Shown here piece by piece: positions 15,001 through 20,062 of a stretch of DNA of 64,000 bases. Where the stretch lies: NCBI RefSeq assembly GCF_001277295.1, contig NZ_CP011456.1:2170001-2234000 (forward strand). Direction: 5' to 3'. Source of the DNA: Anabaena sp. WA102 (GTDB lineage Bacteria > Cyanobacteriota > Cyanobacteriia > Cyanobacteriales > Nostocaceae). The notes below the pieces were generated by a model. It had not been told where the DNA came from, did not search any database, and saw only the letters and a program-made list of their open reading frames with translations. Every line of letters starts with the position of its first letter. Position 1 is the first letter of the stretch. The translations under genes and the position numbers were made by a program.

Positions 15001-16207
15001 CGGAGTAATCCCAGATCGAAAGACCGGCTCTTAATACTAAAGCTTCTCCCTTGAGGGTTATGTCACCTGCTTTATTAGTAGTATCGCTGCCTAGAACGTG
15101 AGCTAGGAGTTTTGATCCAGTTTTGACTTCAATTTGGGGATCTGGTGTCAGTGCATCTTTGATAGCAGCAGCAAAGAAGAAATCAGGATGATCACGTAAA
15201 TCAACTATGGCATTTAGGTTAATGCTACCTGAATCACCTGTGGAGGCATCTGTTAACCAACTAGCGCTAGTAGTTCCATTGACTAAGCGGGTAGAAATGA
15301 CGACATTATCTAAAATTTTAATTTTGGGGGCTTGAATGGTAATATTCTTAAAGCCGCCACCACCGATATCACCGTTAATTGTCACTGTGTCTGTGGCATT
15401 AATAGTTAGGCTGTCGCGATCGCCTACCCCATCTCCAGAAATTTTCCAGCCTCCATCTAAGGTGAAGTTACCAACTACGTCCAAGGTAACATCTCCGGTC
15501 AGAGTAACGTTACCACCAAAGGTGACATTATCTCTATTTTCTACAGGACCTAGTGCAACTACATTTCCATATTGTTGTTTTCCACTGATATTGCCAGAAA
15601 GGGAAGCAAATACGGAATCATAGCCAGCGATCGCGCTATCTTTGAAAGCCAGCCCTGCTTCAATTAATCCTGTTTGTACCTCTAAATCCCAGTCTCCACC
15701 TTTATTTGTACCACCTGTTAAATCGTCGGATGCAGCTACATCAGCACCAGTAATTGCACTCAACCTTTGGACTAGGCTGACACCTTCTTCAGTAGCAGCA
15801 AAGTCACACCCATAAAGGATAATATCTGCATTCTGGGTGAGGTGTTGACCCCAGCTAGTTAAGTTACTTTCGTAACTGTCTAATGTGTTGAAGTTTAAGT
15901 TGGTAGAACCCAGTTCTAAGTCACCTTGACTACCGTGAGTGGCAATATAAACAGACTCTATTCCTTGATATCTTTGCAAGACTTCGCTGATTTGAAAGAC
16001 TCCATCTTGGGTTAAGTCTAATTTAATTACTTCGATATTGGGATTAATCCCATCTATCAAACTCTGATAGTTGTCAATGTTAGGAGCAATAAAGAGGATT
16101 TCCTTGGGATGATTTAATCCTAAATGGTCTGTGGTGCCGTTAGGAATCAAGGGGTTATAACTTTGGGGATTGAGATCCAAGGGATTGTAATTTTCTGGTA
16201 ATGACAT
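1..16207 (-). CDS. giant DUF4347 repeat adhesin/large exoprotein (3' end off the window)
   Basis: This frame was read codon by codon from the ATG at 16,207 down to the left edge without meeting a stop, so at least 5,402 residues belong to one protein whose C-terminus lies outside. An AAGGA ribosome site precedes the ATG. Residues about 30-190 match the DUF4347 domain found at the N-terminus of cyanobacterial and proteobacterial giant exoproteins, with ATHG (His91) and YGCD (Cys134). Residues about 690-1640 hold several HGLxTGxxVxY...GxYYVI...IKLA modules. Residues about 1970-3770 are built of units of roughly 64 residues rich in Ala, Ser, Val and AYI/NSI motifs, organised in a higher-order repeat. 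The remainder looks like beta-helix repeats (GDI, NVTINA, SGNLLI patterns). No Sec signal peptide is seen at the N-terminus. The likely role is a cell-surface or secreted adhesin; substrate and export route are unknown. Confidence 0.9.
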   Translation of the reverse strand, partial: MSLPENYNPLDLNPQSYNPLIPNGTTDHLGLNHPKEILFIAPNIDNYQSLIDGINPNIEVIKLDLTQDGVFQISEVLQRYQGIESVYIATHGSQGDLELGSTNLNFNTLDSYESNLTSWGQHLTQNADIILYGCDFAATEEGVSLVQRLSAITGADVAASDDLTGGTNKGGDWDLEVQTGLIEAGLAFKDSAIAGYDSVFASLSGNISGKQQYGNVVALGPVENRDNVTFGGNVTLTGDVTLDVVGNFTLDGGWKISGDGVGDRDSLTINATDTVTINGDIGGGGFKNITIQAPKIKILDNVVISTRLVNGTTSASWLTDASTGDSGSINLNAIVDLRDHPDFFFAAAIKDALTPDPQIEVKTGSKLLAHVLGSDTTNKAGDITLKGEALVLRAGLSIWDYSDKKVDINLQGSTIKGAKVTITANAEDKNPYSEVPEGVQKAIIAPFVQSTLYELQNLLIPVSVQVRGSDTQITINNTFISASGKVDIASTSVVDSSVQAISTVNSVKAITRDKLNNPLSHFAVAYGRATGTAETFIQGSTTIEGGSDVSVGSKVTTTALVGARVFANTLGSFFPENAPANANEFGASFAFANTATTSKAIMDNGSSIIAKGNVSLKAEGSVKSDAKATTAIYISGNAGIGIAANWDDTNIEAQANGSITSGSAFVGKIIDLSNVNNNTITIPNHQFKTGDEFIYSNGGGTSIGGLSDGETYTVVKIDDNTIKLVKETAIDLDNTGLNPGVKQSLTPQGGLFFDAATALNVNTEEITLTNHGLTTGQAVTYFSDDNGNDLDGLITQGEYYVIAVDQNKIKLASTIDRAATGIADIDLIDSDKTAGSSQLLNYLKLDQVVKTIDASSNSIVNLSDSKIAIANHGLVTGQVINYDPALGTAIGGLSKRGYFAIVLDTNTIKLASTYDDSVDGTAVTLTGLGSASQTFTFTKTPHQFDPTNSTVVSKDNDTIKITNHGFTTGDAVYYEVDPQFSTTQTMTMNLSFDPATDVDLTSNTITFSSLHHLTTGDAVTYQTGYLGETSTAIGNLAKGTVYYVIVIDDTHIKLATSKSSAESYTATNDTSIDIQAGGTGSLHNFKTTRNVTVKDTPLRGLENQTYYHVVVIDQDTIQLAESLPEAINAAGIDLDATVASAGTEHTLKNPRQGSSGISVTASLKATDKSSSKGATGSNPTINDLLANPVSLLPAATAIFQPAQTKDLLAGKTDKNKKGNMNGEESSSVGFGFALNLFEHDVFATVGPSAVLKSTGNVTVKSSIEQKLQTFVDAATGKDGDGIAVAFSFGLGLYTNTVKSRIYDGAIVDASNQLSVTSDLIYPFLLDFKKDYSFKDDPKTPAINEAEQGIGNVILLTKDILFDGKLGFPSRIFNTFVTTKNKGKKDPKKGGEISGGTIGFALSGSYLDYNNTSEAIIGYRDPNDSTITGTQINQDNNYSSDRNFDAASSSVVSLNDGTIKIANHGLTKGQLINYSFVGGNAIGGLSNRAYFVIVVDANTIKLADTYAQSISGTAIQFTALGSGVQKVSLTNSWSKKTVTIVDTSSLSGDDKTEADDENKLKINTSDNLIKISGHGLKTGDMINYSVGTGGTAIGGLTANRGYFVIAADANYIQLANSYQDALGGNAVDLTGVGIGSQVFTIINTQSVLVKANTEMTMVNVVGIIHIAVNVDSLIKVSQKGDPTEAFNIFGNRAKNGLGASVLVQTVDNNTIAKINDGVVITTSPLGDTGIDPLKKTALAVIAKENVFFFDLVQGGGDAESYGFTGSGIGVGQTSTTIAQIESGVKADGGGVAVKAESDNTHVTVVGAAQQTDSVGVGISVGVNDVTRYTKAIVGKEQQDNDQTPGNKGTYIISTGDIDVSAKNTGDFVVVALAAAINADPPKPKPTAGTQYDWTVAGNVAINIIDDTTLAYINDIGTVRAYNGNIKLNANDDSFVGTFSGGAAINTSKLKTQKSTNIGLFGSYSLNEFDSTTQAFILGATVAGTDVTLEADQDNTVISLSIGLAGSSTTAATGSDTSVNVPGSFSQNIIKNKKTEAFLKDAIIDATGDLKLLADDTSQIYAIGGVIGYSLSLAGAGEQTTAVTAGFSVATNDVTNTIRAYSLNSVINNSVATTSGNIELKATASNTRIIAISLAGAGSNANNPANSSFSVAGAGAGSKNTITSTIAAFISEGLVKTKTSGKTLNLTAKDNSEIYAESGGVGVALAQGGKGSGSISVGASASVNKITDSSIKTYIDNATIISAGTITLTADSTATIQAASIGGSVSSTQTTSGLSGAFAGAGAGSGNTISTTITAIIDNSANVTSVGTVTLYAKDESKITADAGGVAIGIAAGKEFTGAITVGASQATNTIDNNVKATIDKAKVNATGGNISLKAESKSTIVARSMAGTVSGSQSSGTTGLSLSGAGTGSDNDITNVIEAAIRNGADVNASGEIKLEAIDTPTITADAGGVAIAVVLNSKTGIAGTIGASIATNDIDNTIAAVIEGVNTKVDSSAGGVTLSTTSTAKIDTLALSGSISAAKGGSETGVSLAGSGASTNNEINNTIEAAIRNQAVVTGSGKIALTATDNSTIISDAGGGSLAFSGGSGNNSGAIAIGVAQALNTIDNKVSAYIDNAKASSSSNDIDITADANATITAKSVAISIAIAVGKELSAGLSGGGADAINIILSDTNAYIKNSDIIQVKDLTLLAENTSTITAAVVVIAAAGSSGGPGGAASIGGAVAKNYIGYDKDGNKAATDIRAYIEGSSIKASGNLTQTATTTNQTITADVGAGSLAVSVKGSGPVNIAASGAGVLADNKIAQIVSAFIEGDGTGADGISANAIALTAKDTSTITARAGAVSVAATFLGTSEVAIAASIGVSLARNDVGNEVKAYIQNADTKVEAKTGNLKLEAFDKATINTDAVAVSIAVAVSEKWSAALSGVGAESTNKIHNTIEAYLKNNPVVTVAGAITITATDDSEITSDAGGGSLAVAAGGNNSIGLSIGVVLADNTIDNKVSAYIDNTSLTANTTDILIKAESDAKITARSVAVSIAVAVGKEFSLGLSGGGADAENIILTDTNAYIKNSTITQAKDVTITADNTSTITAAVVAISGAVSGGGPGGSASIGAAVARNYIGYEKNGNKSATDIRAFIENSSITASGNLSQTATSDQTITADVGAGSVAIAAFSQGFNVGVSGAGVLADNQIAEVVSAFIDGDGATGISANSVTLKADDTSDITARVGAASVAAAFLGNAAIAAAIGVSLARNDIGNEVTAYIKNANNKVEATNGQLKIEAIEDATIDTDSVAVAIAIAVSEKGALALSGAGAEATNNIENTVQAYVDGSTIIANNGLTTIKAKDTSDITADAGGGSFGLSVGGATSVSISIGVSLARNTIDNDIKAYINNSTASSTANSISIIAESDATIEAISVAVAISVAVGSNTGIALGGGGAEATNVILTDTNAYIKGSTISDVDNVTLTADSDNDIDAAVVAIAGSGAGNAGGGAVAAAIGGSLAKNYIGYKSNGDKSAAQVRAYIENSSITATGALSQTATAEDTITADVGAGALGVGATGDFAVSLVGAGAVAENKIAAEVKAYIDRDGVSGISANSIALKADDTTDITARVGAASVGISFAGNLSVAASIGLSIARNDIDNDVHAYIQNADNKVEAKNGSLILEAIEDSTITSNAVAVSVSVAISPNIFSGALALTGVGAESTNIINNSVKAYVDSSTIETKGGNANDIKLDAQSTSHISALAGAVGVAGSGALIAASGAIGVSLARNLIGYDSITDDSGYGNETLAYIKDSTATSTGDIKVYANSKDTIETVSFAGSVAIAVGIGLSLAGAGAESTSKMASNIHAYLENTKATAGVDIKIKAISDSQVTKAHAVGAAIAGVLGGGAVSVAVSQVVNEITNSVQAYIKSNTAKTIQATTGNVLISADVERAYISNVTAVTASVAVDVSAGGFAFAGGGVGLYNTINNDIDAYITGPVTVTSGTNLDVLAAENAYLSSDATIVSIAASIISAALGGAIVKNEINSSIQAWIDSDSVADNWTSGTPITTTINSVNTTVYVESIADIDKTLTAGVSGGTVGGVVNIATGNIAILLKAFVEGTKLTSTGDIDIRSAANTRSRTSSNGGTIGLGALGAMESNVTLGKGNDFDEVQATIGDGTQVTANALTIAAVSTDDLLAESIAASGGAVAVAGAQSNVTTDFATLAKIGNNTAIVVDNLYITSSHDQDVDSSADSFTLAALAGTGAGTKNLITSKANVNIGTSTSITADNVIINAINRVSKDETAGKPSLIAASASGANVTVLTSGTDIGTSDNPFQAVVNIGSGTNITVNGTNAKKGVLKIETLNQATAVDNVRIETVGGYSLAVGLSRIDAETNAAINLNGATLENKSGDVYLTTRTDTGLRPSANLLSVTAFGGVAAGDAKTTTNAKNQITVDNATVKGSDIYLFTGRDSFAVPNLLDSSANAEITTVSFGPGLSIPVLKAEINETNKIDIKGASKIRALGDVSLVAKEGLGGNKRAATDGLVLNLSALPYGFNVPDGSSVSSSNQIEVGRSVSIEAGINNKTVVQIKPISVGGTQQLDPAKLGHELIASEKTALGLDQETNYEYAELDLAKISFSISTGTVVQAIANAYESGTAGHYYKYKPLTKDGADSIILETQNYTNTLIWEDLGTSPNLEDLTVYTSDVTNNLKSTLENKFYVVKPVELDDITMSYAGLGSLLLEQREKIQGWINSHSGNSEAVARYQVQLDAINQAIADSGLIDPESATVQKEIDLLFINLPNIYAAPGSIFIEADRTSSTAFTPLISNNQLIARGGAEIKITNQSPFTLNVNDAVIRDNKRVRIVDGQYTVLQPGNVYLNNALISNAVNNTGAKNISIVQDAYPNSQYDTGSLVIPSVDQDIYILGDVINESGNLLIDNKEGSINVSGEIRAENVTINAASNFNLNTDDWFHSNQDPRQYLDYDRLRQTVYNPNGIADSETYNSATNVNGQNLETSINRNQSRILSQGPVTITARYLNVNGLIQSGVSTIELDIAATFNPGKKTRNFVDDNGNVLAGISFGTENVPVDGYFDVNQQAIILNDIVPKGGEITLAGQIFSTGNGQLKVANGYTNVDINNQSIYQLILNRIDTTTNRQGKITIIDTETLKKVQYTVDANNIKTTKFDGVYDSVNKTVTYTATGTPVTNSFTDDIKYQTPLGRQYVWTEGQEKTQVEVRKYEKKSFNLFGFDWDALVADDSYTWKTVEFRDEKPLLESESLVFNATTILPAYTIEYQQVNDSSVDLIKNVSEVRNVANNKVYRYIGDNDDLVLSTQDFTDTDKWTEIGTNLSSITDRVNNKFDSNYVNSSTKVENWTTGGGWLRKKTLHTRTTTITGLKDFYTNALKADYPIDIDFIQGPNKNAAQISITSNRVLYLQG
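4920..8400 (-). repeat. higher-order tandem repeat, about 1.15 kb x 3, inside the giant adhesin
   Basis: Within the adhesin gene, blocks of about six 64-residue units recur with a period near 1,150 bp. The NYIGY-coding marker recurs at about 5,719, 6,870 and 8,032, with a diverged fourth at about 4,921. Three other markers (about 5,115/6,270/7,428; 5,322/6,456/7,611; 5,892/7,038/8,202) show the same spacing. The copies are clearly homologous but not identical, so the expansion is not very recent. Confidence 0.85.
11300..14150 (-). repeat. HGLxTG-type adhesin modules
   Basis: On the minus strand about seven modules of the form HG(L/F)xTG(Q/D)xVxY, GGL, (Y/V)YVI, DxxTIKLA recur through this part of the adhesin gene, separated by more variable stretches. 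Spacing is irregular (roughly 180-400 bp). Such modules are common in large bacterial repeat adhesins. Their structure and ligand are not apparent from the sequence. Confidence 0.75.
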
Positions 16208-16294
16208 GATTTTGTTCCTTTTTGTTAGTAGTAATAAATAAGCGAACTTGGTGAGATGATATTAAAACTTGATACTGGAAAAGTGACTTACAAT

Positions 16295-16332
16295 AAAAAT
16301 TCCAAAATACCCCCATTTTCAGGGGATATATT
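16295..16332 (-). terminator. small GC hairpin between the companion gene and the adhesin
   Basis: On the minus strand a short TCCCC/GGGGG stem with a 7-base loop is followed by a short T run, 30-65 bases after the stop of the 246-codon gene and about 90 bases before the adhesin start. It could be a weak terminator or attenuator. The stem is short, so confidence is low. Confidence 0.3.
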
Positions 16333-16360
16333 AAGCTCTCGGATAACTAAGAGAGGGTAT

Positions 16361-17101
16361 TTATCTAGCTGTGATTAATTCCTGGTTTAAGGCTTCCGGT
16401 GCGTCTTGTAGAATGGGAAATTTAGGAGCTATAAATTTGGTGTTGATGATTTCTTGATAGGTTTCTAAATCTGTTTTCCAGTTGTTTAAACTTTGTGTAA
16501 GTGATGCAAGTCTGCCTTCCTTAGTTTCACCTGTAACGTTGTAGCTAAAGTTGCCAGAAAATAAGACAATGGGACTTGATGCTTGTTCTGGTTGGTGGAG
16601 TTGACCTTCGTTGATGCTGAGGTTAAATTGGGTATGTTTTAGGGTAAATGTTAATCTGATTGTTGGTTGAATAGGTTCTTGTCCCACTGTTTGCCAAGGT
16701 CCTGGAGCTAGTAAACCTTGCATATAGTTTTGCACTTCTGCTTCTCCATCTGTTTCTGTGGGACTGGCATAGCTGCGAAGATTAATTCCTATGGCTTGAC
16801 ATTCTATATTTGGTAATGCTTTGAGGTATTTGTGAGCGATCGCCGCAATTTGTAAATCTGCAATATTTTTATCTCCAAATACTTCTACAAACATCAGACG
16901 TTCCGGTTGAGCAACCAAACTCAGGGCATTTGTGAAAATAACTTGAGAACCTTGATCTCCTACTATTGGCTGTTGCGCTAGTTCCCAATCCATAGGGATA
17001 ATATCGCTGCATTTGAGGAAATCGTGAGTCAGAATACGTGGGTTGTGGTTGCTGGTGGCAATGATAATGCTGAGGTCTTGAAATATGGTGTTAGGTTTCA
17101 T
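16361..17101 (-). CDS. unknown 246-residue protein upstream of the giant adhesin
   Basis: The family is not recognised. The ATG at 17,101 has a well placed AGGAAAG ribosome site. The protein has no signal peptide or membrane segment. It starts with a hydrophobic strand (DLSIIIATSNHNP) and has a mixed alpha/beta look, a middle part mentioning VEVFGDKNIADLQIAAIAHKYL and a beta-rich second half (TIRLTFTLKHTQFNLSI). It lies 153 bases upstream of the adhesin on the same strand with only a weak hairpin between them, so co-expression is likely. By position it could be a regulator, a chaperone or an export factor for the adhesin, but nothing in the sequence proves this. Confidence 0.75.
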   Translation of the reverse strand: MKPNTIFQDLSIIIATSNHNPRILTHDFLKCSDIIPMDWELAQQPIVGDQGSQVIFTNALSLVAQPERLMFVEVFGDKNIADLQIAAIAHKYLKALPNIECQAIGINLRSYASPTETDGEAEVQNYMQGLLAPGPWQTVGQEPIQPTIRLTFTLKHTQFNLSINEGQLHQPEQASSPIVLFSGNFSYNVTGETKEGRLASLTQSLNNWKTDLETYQEIINTKFIAPKFPILQDAPEALNQELITAR

Positions 17102-17246
17102 GATGATGATGCTTTCCTGGATTTATATGGTTTTTGATACAAGGGATCTTCTAATTCTGAATTTAGTGGCTGTAGCGGGTCAGAATTATAGGAGTTTAGG
17201 TTCATGATATCATTTATGCTCATTCAAGCGAAGTCCTTACAAATTA

Positions 17247-17581
17247 TATATTTTCAACACGAATTATTCATTTGATTCTGTAAATAGTTAACTGGGCGGT
17301 TAGAAACCGCGTCTACACAGGCAAAACCCAGATGGTGCGTGGGTTTAAATTCCCTTCATCTCATTCCCAGTCTCTGACTGGGAATGAATTCTAGAAGGCT
17401 CTGCCTTCAATGATATTAGAGGCAGAGCCTCATCAACTGCATTCCTAGTCAGATACTAGGAACGAGATGTGTTAGGGATTTGAGCTTAAGTTGACACCAA
17501 TGAAGCTCTTGCTTTACCCCTACACATCTGGGTTTTTTGTCATTTGGCAAAAGTTTAAATCTCACCCGTGTTTAGTATACC
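17247..17581. repeat. multi-hairpin dispersed element R1, copy A
   Basis: About 335 bp downstream of the chaperone gene. The right part (17,484-17,581) carries TTAAGTTGACACC, then GCTTTACCCCTAC, and ends with CCGTGTTTAGTATA. The left end resembles other R1 ends (TATA...CAACACG, TTTGATTCTG). The middle holds three palindromes: CATTCCCAGT/ACTGGGAATG, AGGCTCTGCC/GGCAGAGCCT and CATTCCTAGT/ACTAGGAACG. The same 110-bp core recurs in copy B (21,774-21,882). It is non-coding and MITE-like. The rest of 17,102-17,607 shows no gene. Confidence 0.75.
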
Positions 17582-17607
17582 TTGATTTTTTGATCCTTAC
17601 TCAGCGA

Positions 17608-18492
17608 TTATTTACTAGGTACAGTGAAGGAAAAATTAAAAGGGAGAACATTTTGGTTAGTCCTAGAATTTAATGCCCAACCTTTATTAACCCAAACAAG
17701 TTTTCCAGAAAAATTATAAGTCCCAGTGGGAAGAGGCTTTTCATCCTTTGTCGGATAACTAATCGGGAATTTACGGCTACTTTCAGCTACTATTGATGTA
17801 GGTAGGCCTACCTGACTGAGAATTTCCTTATCCCCTTGTTTAAGTGTCCATTCAATATAGGGACGAGTTGAACCATTACCAGTATTTTGGACACCAAGTA
17901 ATATTTTTCGTTCTTTAGGATTATATTCAACGCCTGTAATGTTGAGATTGGCGGCAGTTTTACCTTGACGAGCATAAACGGTTGCCCCAATTCTGGTTAC
18001 AAGACCCATTTTTACAGTGACTACATCCTTAGGTGCATTGGGGTTATCAGGAGATTCAGCTAATGATTGAACATACACTACCGCCCGATACTCTTTATTA
18101 GTGATATTTCTGGGAATACGAGTCACGAGTCGCACCTGTCTAGATTGTCCTGGTCCGACTGTTAACTCACGGGGAGAAAATACAATATAGGGGGAAAGGT
18201 CGGCTTTACTATTAGGTTCTGAAGCGAATCCTCCATCCGTATAGGAAAAAGGTTCGGTATAGAGTCGAGCGCGAACAGGGTCAGTAGTGCTGGCATTGAC
18301 GATGGTAAATGCCCCTTCGGACTTACCACCTTCGCTATTTAACTCGACAATGCTTGGAATCAAATTTAAGGATTGTGCTTGAGCCATTTGGCCAGATAGC
18401 ACCAGAGGGAGTCCGATAAAACTTCCCCAAGTAAGGACGCGGATACCAAAATTAAGGATATTTTGCAGAGAAGAAGGGTAAATAGTAAACAT
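17608..18492 (-). CDS. PapD-like periplasmic chaperone of a chaperone-usher system
   Basis: A 294-residue exported protein. Residues 1-40 form a signal peptide ending in MAQAQ. The mature part opens with LNLIPSIVELNSEGG and continues with two Ig-like beta domains in the PapD pattern: FTIVNASTTDPVRARLY strands, then SPRELTVGPGQSRQVRL and the YRAVVYVQS strand, then a second domain with VQNTGNGSTRPYIEWTL. Fimbrial chaperones of this fold donate a strand to pilin subunits in the periplasm and hand them to the outer-membrane usher. A pilin-like gene lies 0.66 kb upstream and an usher-like gene 4.4 kb upstream, both on this strand. Its stop lies 27 bases from the end of repeat R1-A. Confidence 0.8.
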   Translation of the reverse strand: MFTIYPSSLQNILNFGIRVLTWGSFIGLPLVLSGQMAQAQSLNLIPSIVELNSEGGKSEGAFTIVNASTTDPVRARLYTEPFSYTDGGFASEPNSKADLSPYIVFSPRELTVGPGQSRQVRLVTRIPRNITNKEYRAVVYVQSLAESPDNPNAPKDVVTVKMGLVTRIGATVYARQGKTAANLNITGVEYNPKERKILLGVQNTGNGSTRPYIEWTLKQGDKEILSQVGLPTSIVAESSRKFPISYPTKDEKPLPTGTYNFSGKLVWVNKGWALNSRTNQNVLPFNFSFTVPSK

Positions 18493-18556
18493 AAAGCACT
18501 TTCTGATGTTATGAGGTACAGTTTTTTATCGCAAAACTCGTAGGGGCGCAGGGCCT

Positions 18557-18652
18557 GCGCCCTCCATTGCGCCCTCCATTGCGCCCTTCATTGCGCCCTT
18601 CATTGCGCCCTCCATTGCGCCCTCCATTGCGCCCTCCATTGCGCCCTCCATT
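18557..18652. repeat. 12-bp minisatellite, 8 units
   Basis: Eight head-to-tail copies of GCGCCCTCCATT, two of them with a C-to-T change (GCGCCCTTCATT), lie inside a dispersed repeat. A second copy of the surrounding repeat at about 21,541-21,625, in opposite orientation, has only one unit, so the array arose by local expansion. A short minus-strand frame across it would encode GGRN repeats but is not credible as a gene. Confidence 0.9.
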
Positions 18653-18814
18653 GTATTTCATAAGAATGAGAATTGCTGTAGGTATACTGAAAATAACTCT
18701 ACTGATTTTGTCAGTCAGGTGCATTGCTTGTTTTTAAGGTTATAGCAAATTGTCATCAAACCCAGAACAAGAACCCTACCCCCTCTCCGCAAGCGATGAA
18801 TGGGGCTAGGATGT

Positions 18815-19065
18815 ACCTTGTAAGTAGTGAGACAGAATTAATTACACAATGTTATTGCGTTAGCGCAGCGTGGCGTTAGCCATACGGAACGAAGTGAAAT
18901 CAAGCAATTCCAAGGGTTGTGATTGCTTCCCTTCGCTCGCAATGACTAAATATCTCCAAAAAAGAATGTAGAGACGTTCCATGGAACGTCTCTACAAGAG
19001 TTCTAGGATACGCACATTTAATTTCTGGAGATGTCTACTGTAAATATTTTTGTCCAATTACTTAT
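18815..19065. repeat. dispersed repeat R4, copy interrupted by a palindromic insert
   Basis: Bases 18,815-18,947 match 26,577-26,702 closely (GTAAGTAGTGAGACAG ... CTTCGCTCGCAATGACT). The tail TGTAAATATTTTTGTCC continues directly in the 26.6 kb copy but resumes here only at 19,039. The intervening 90 bases contain the perfect palindrome TGTAGAGACGTTCC/GGAACGTCTCTACA (18,967-18,996) bounded by TCTCCA and TGGAGA. No gene is seen in 18,725-19,155. Confidence 0.75.
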
Positions 19066-19091
19066 GATTGGAAATCGCTGTAATTTAATCT

Positions 19092-19131
19092 AGCCATGCA
19101 GATACCTTTCATGGCAGGTATCTACATGGCT
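19092..19131 (-). terminator. long stem-loop after the pilin-like gene
   Basis: A 15-bp stem (AGCCATGCAGATACC paired with GGTATCTACATGGCT, one mismatch) with a 10-base loop sits 25 bases downstream of the pilin-like gene. There is no clear T tract, so it may act as a mRNA-end structure or simply be another palindromic repeat. Confidence 0.4.
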
Positions 19132-19155
19132 ATGGGAACGCAGATTAAGTGCTGT

Positions 19156-19725
19156 CTATAGAGGAACTGCCGTTACTAAAACTGTATATTTGTAGACACC
19201 TACGGGAATAGTAGACTTAACTTGAGCGTTCATATCAACAGTCCAGTCTATTGGGTCAGTAACAGCAGTAAGGTCAGTACCAAGAATGAAACCATCGCTT
19301 CTGACAGAGGTACCAGCAAGGCCTGTACCAGGGGATGCGGTATAAGCTACTACGTTCCCCTGGATAGCGGCAGTGGCACTAGTTAAAACTGACTTGGTAC
19401 TAATTAGAGTAAGAGGACTGTTGGCTGCATCAGCAACAGGAGTGTCTACAAAAAATACTGTGCCTGAGTTGCATGTAGATGTAAATGCTGCTGCGACTGG
19501 GCTGACACCACTAACTGGGTCCAGTGCTGCGTTATTGACAGCGCCAATAGTTCCCAGGTCACGACCTTTGGCTATAATTGTACCCGATTGGATATTGGTG
19601 AACAAACAGTTAGCCTGAGCAACACCTGTAAAGTCCACATTCAGTTCTTGGTCAGCCTTAGCTACGGGTGCTAATAAAAAAGAACCGCCTAATACAAGAG
19701 CAGAAATCAAAGAAATATGTTTCAT
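19156..19725 (-). CDS. pilin-like (spore coat U / fimbrial subunit type) exported protein
   Basis: The start at 19,725 gives a classical signal peptide (MKHISLISALVLGGSFLLAPVAKA) and is preferred over an upstream frame-compatible codon at 19,782. The mature protein is about 165 residues, rich in Ala, Thr, Ser and Val, with two cysteines (ANCLFTN and STCNSG) likely forming a disulfide, and a C-terminal strand KYTVLVTAVPL typical of donor-strand substrates. It matches the size and layout of SCPU/fimbrial subunits assembled by chaperone-usher systems. The chaperone gene lies downstream and the usher gene upstream. Assignment rests on pattern and context. Confidence 0.7.
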   Translation of the reverse strand: MKHISLISALVLGGSFLLAPVAKADQELNVDFTGVAQANCLFTNIQSGTIIAKGRDLGTIGAVNNAALDPVSGVSPVAAAFTSTCNSGTVFFVDTPVADAANSPLTLISTKSVLTSATAAIQGNVVAYTASPGTGLAGTSVRSDGFILGTDLTAVTDPIDWTVDMNAQVKSTIPVGVYKYTVLVTAVPL

Positions 19726-20062
19726 TTTTTTAATACCTAAAGTAGATGTATCTGCCGAAGTTAGTTTTGATAAACAAAACAATTAACTCCAGTGTTATCA
19801 CTATAATCCTTTTTCTATATGGTATGGACGAATTTAAGAAAGTTAAGTAAAGTTCATTAATTACAATTCTGAAAATCGGTTTATAATTTGGTTTTAGCTA
19901 TTCAGGAAAAAAAATAAACTTAGTAAAATTTTCCTTAACTTCCTTAAATTCATCATTTTTTAAGTTGAGTCGTGAATGGGCGCAGAGAGCGGGTGGGGGA
20001 TACCGAAAGATAGAGGAAATAAGTAAGAAAGTTAGATATACTAAATATCTCCCAAGCCTTAG

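Noticed and set aside
18509..18724. A 71-codon minus-strand frame with GGRN repeats
   Set aside because: It consists of the 12-bp minisatellite and dispersed repeat sequence, not a gene.
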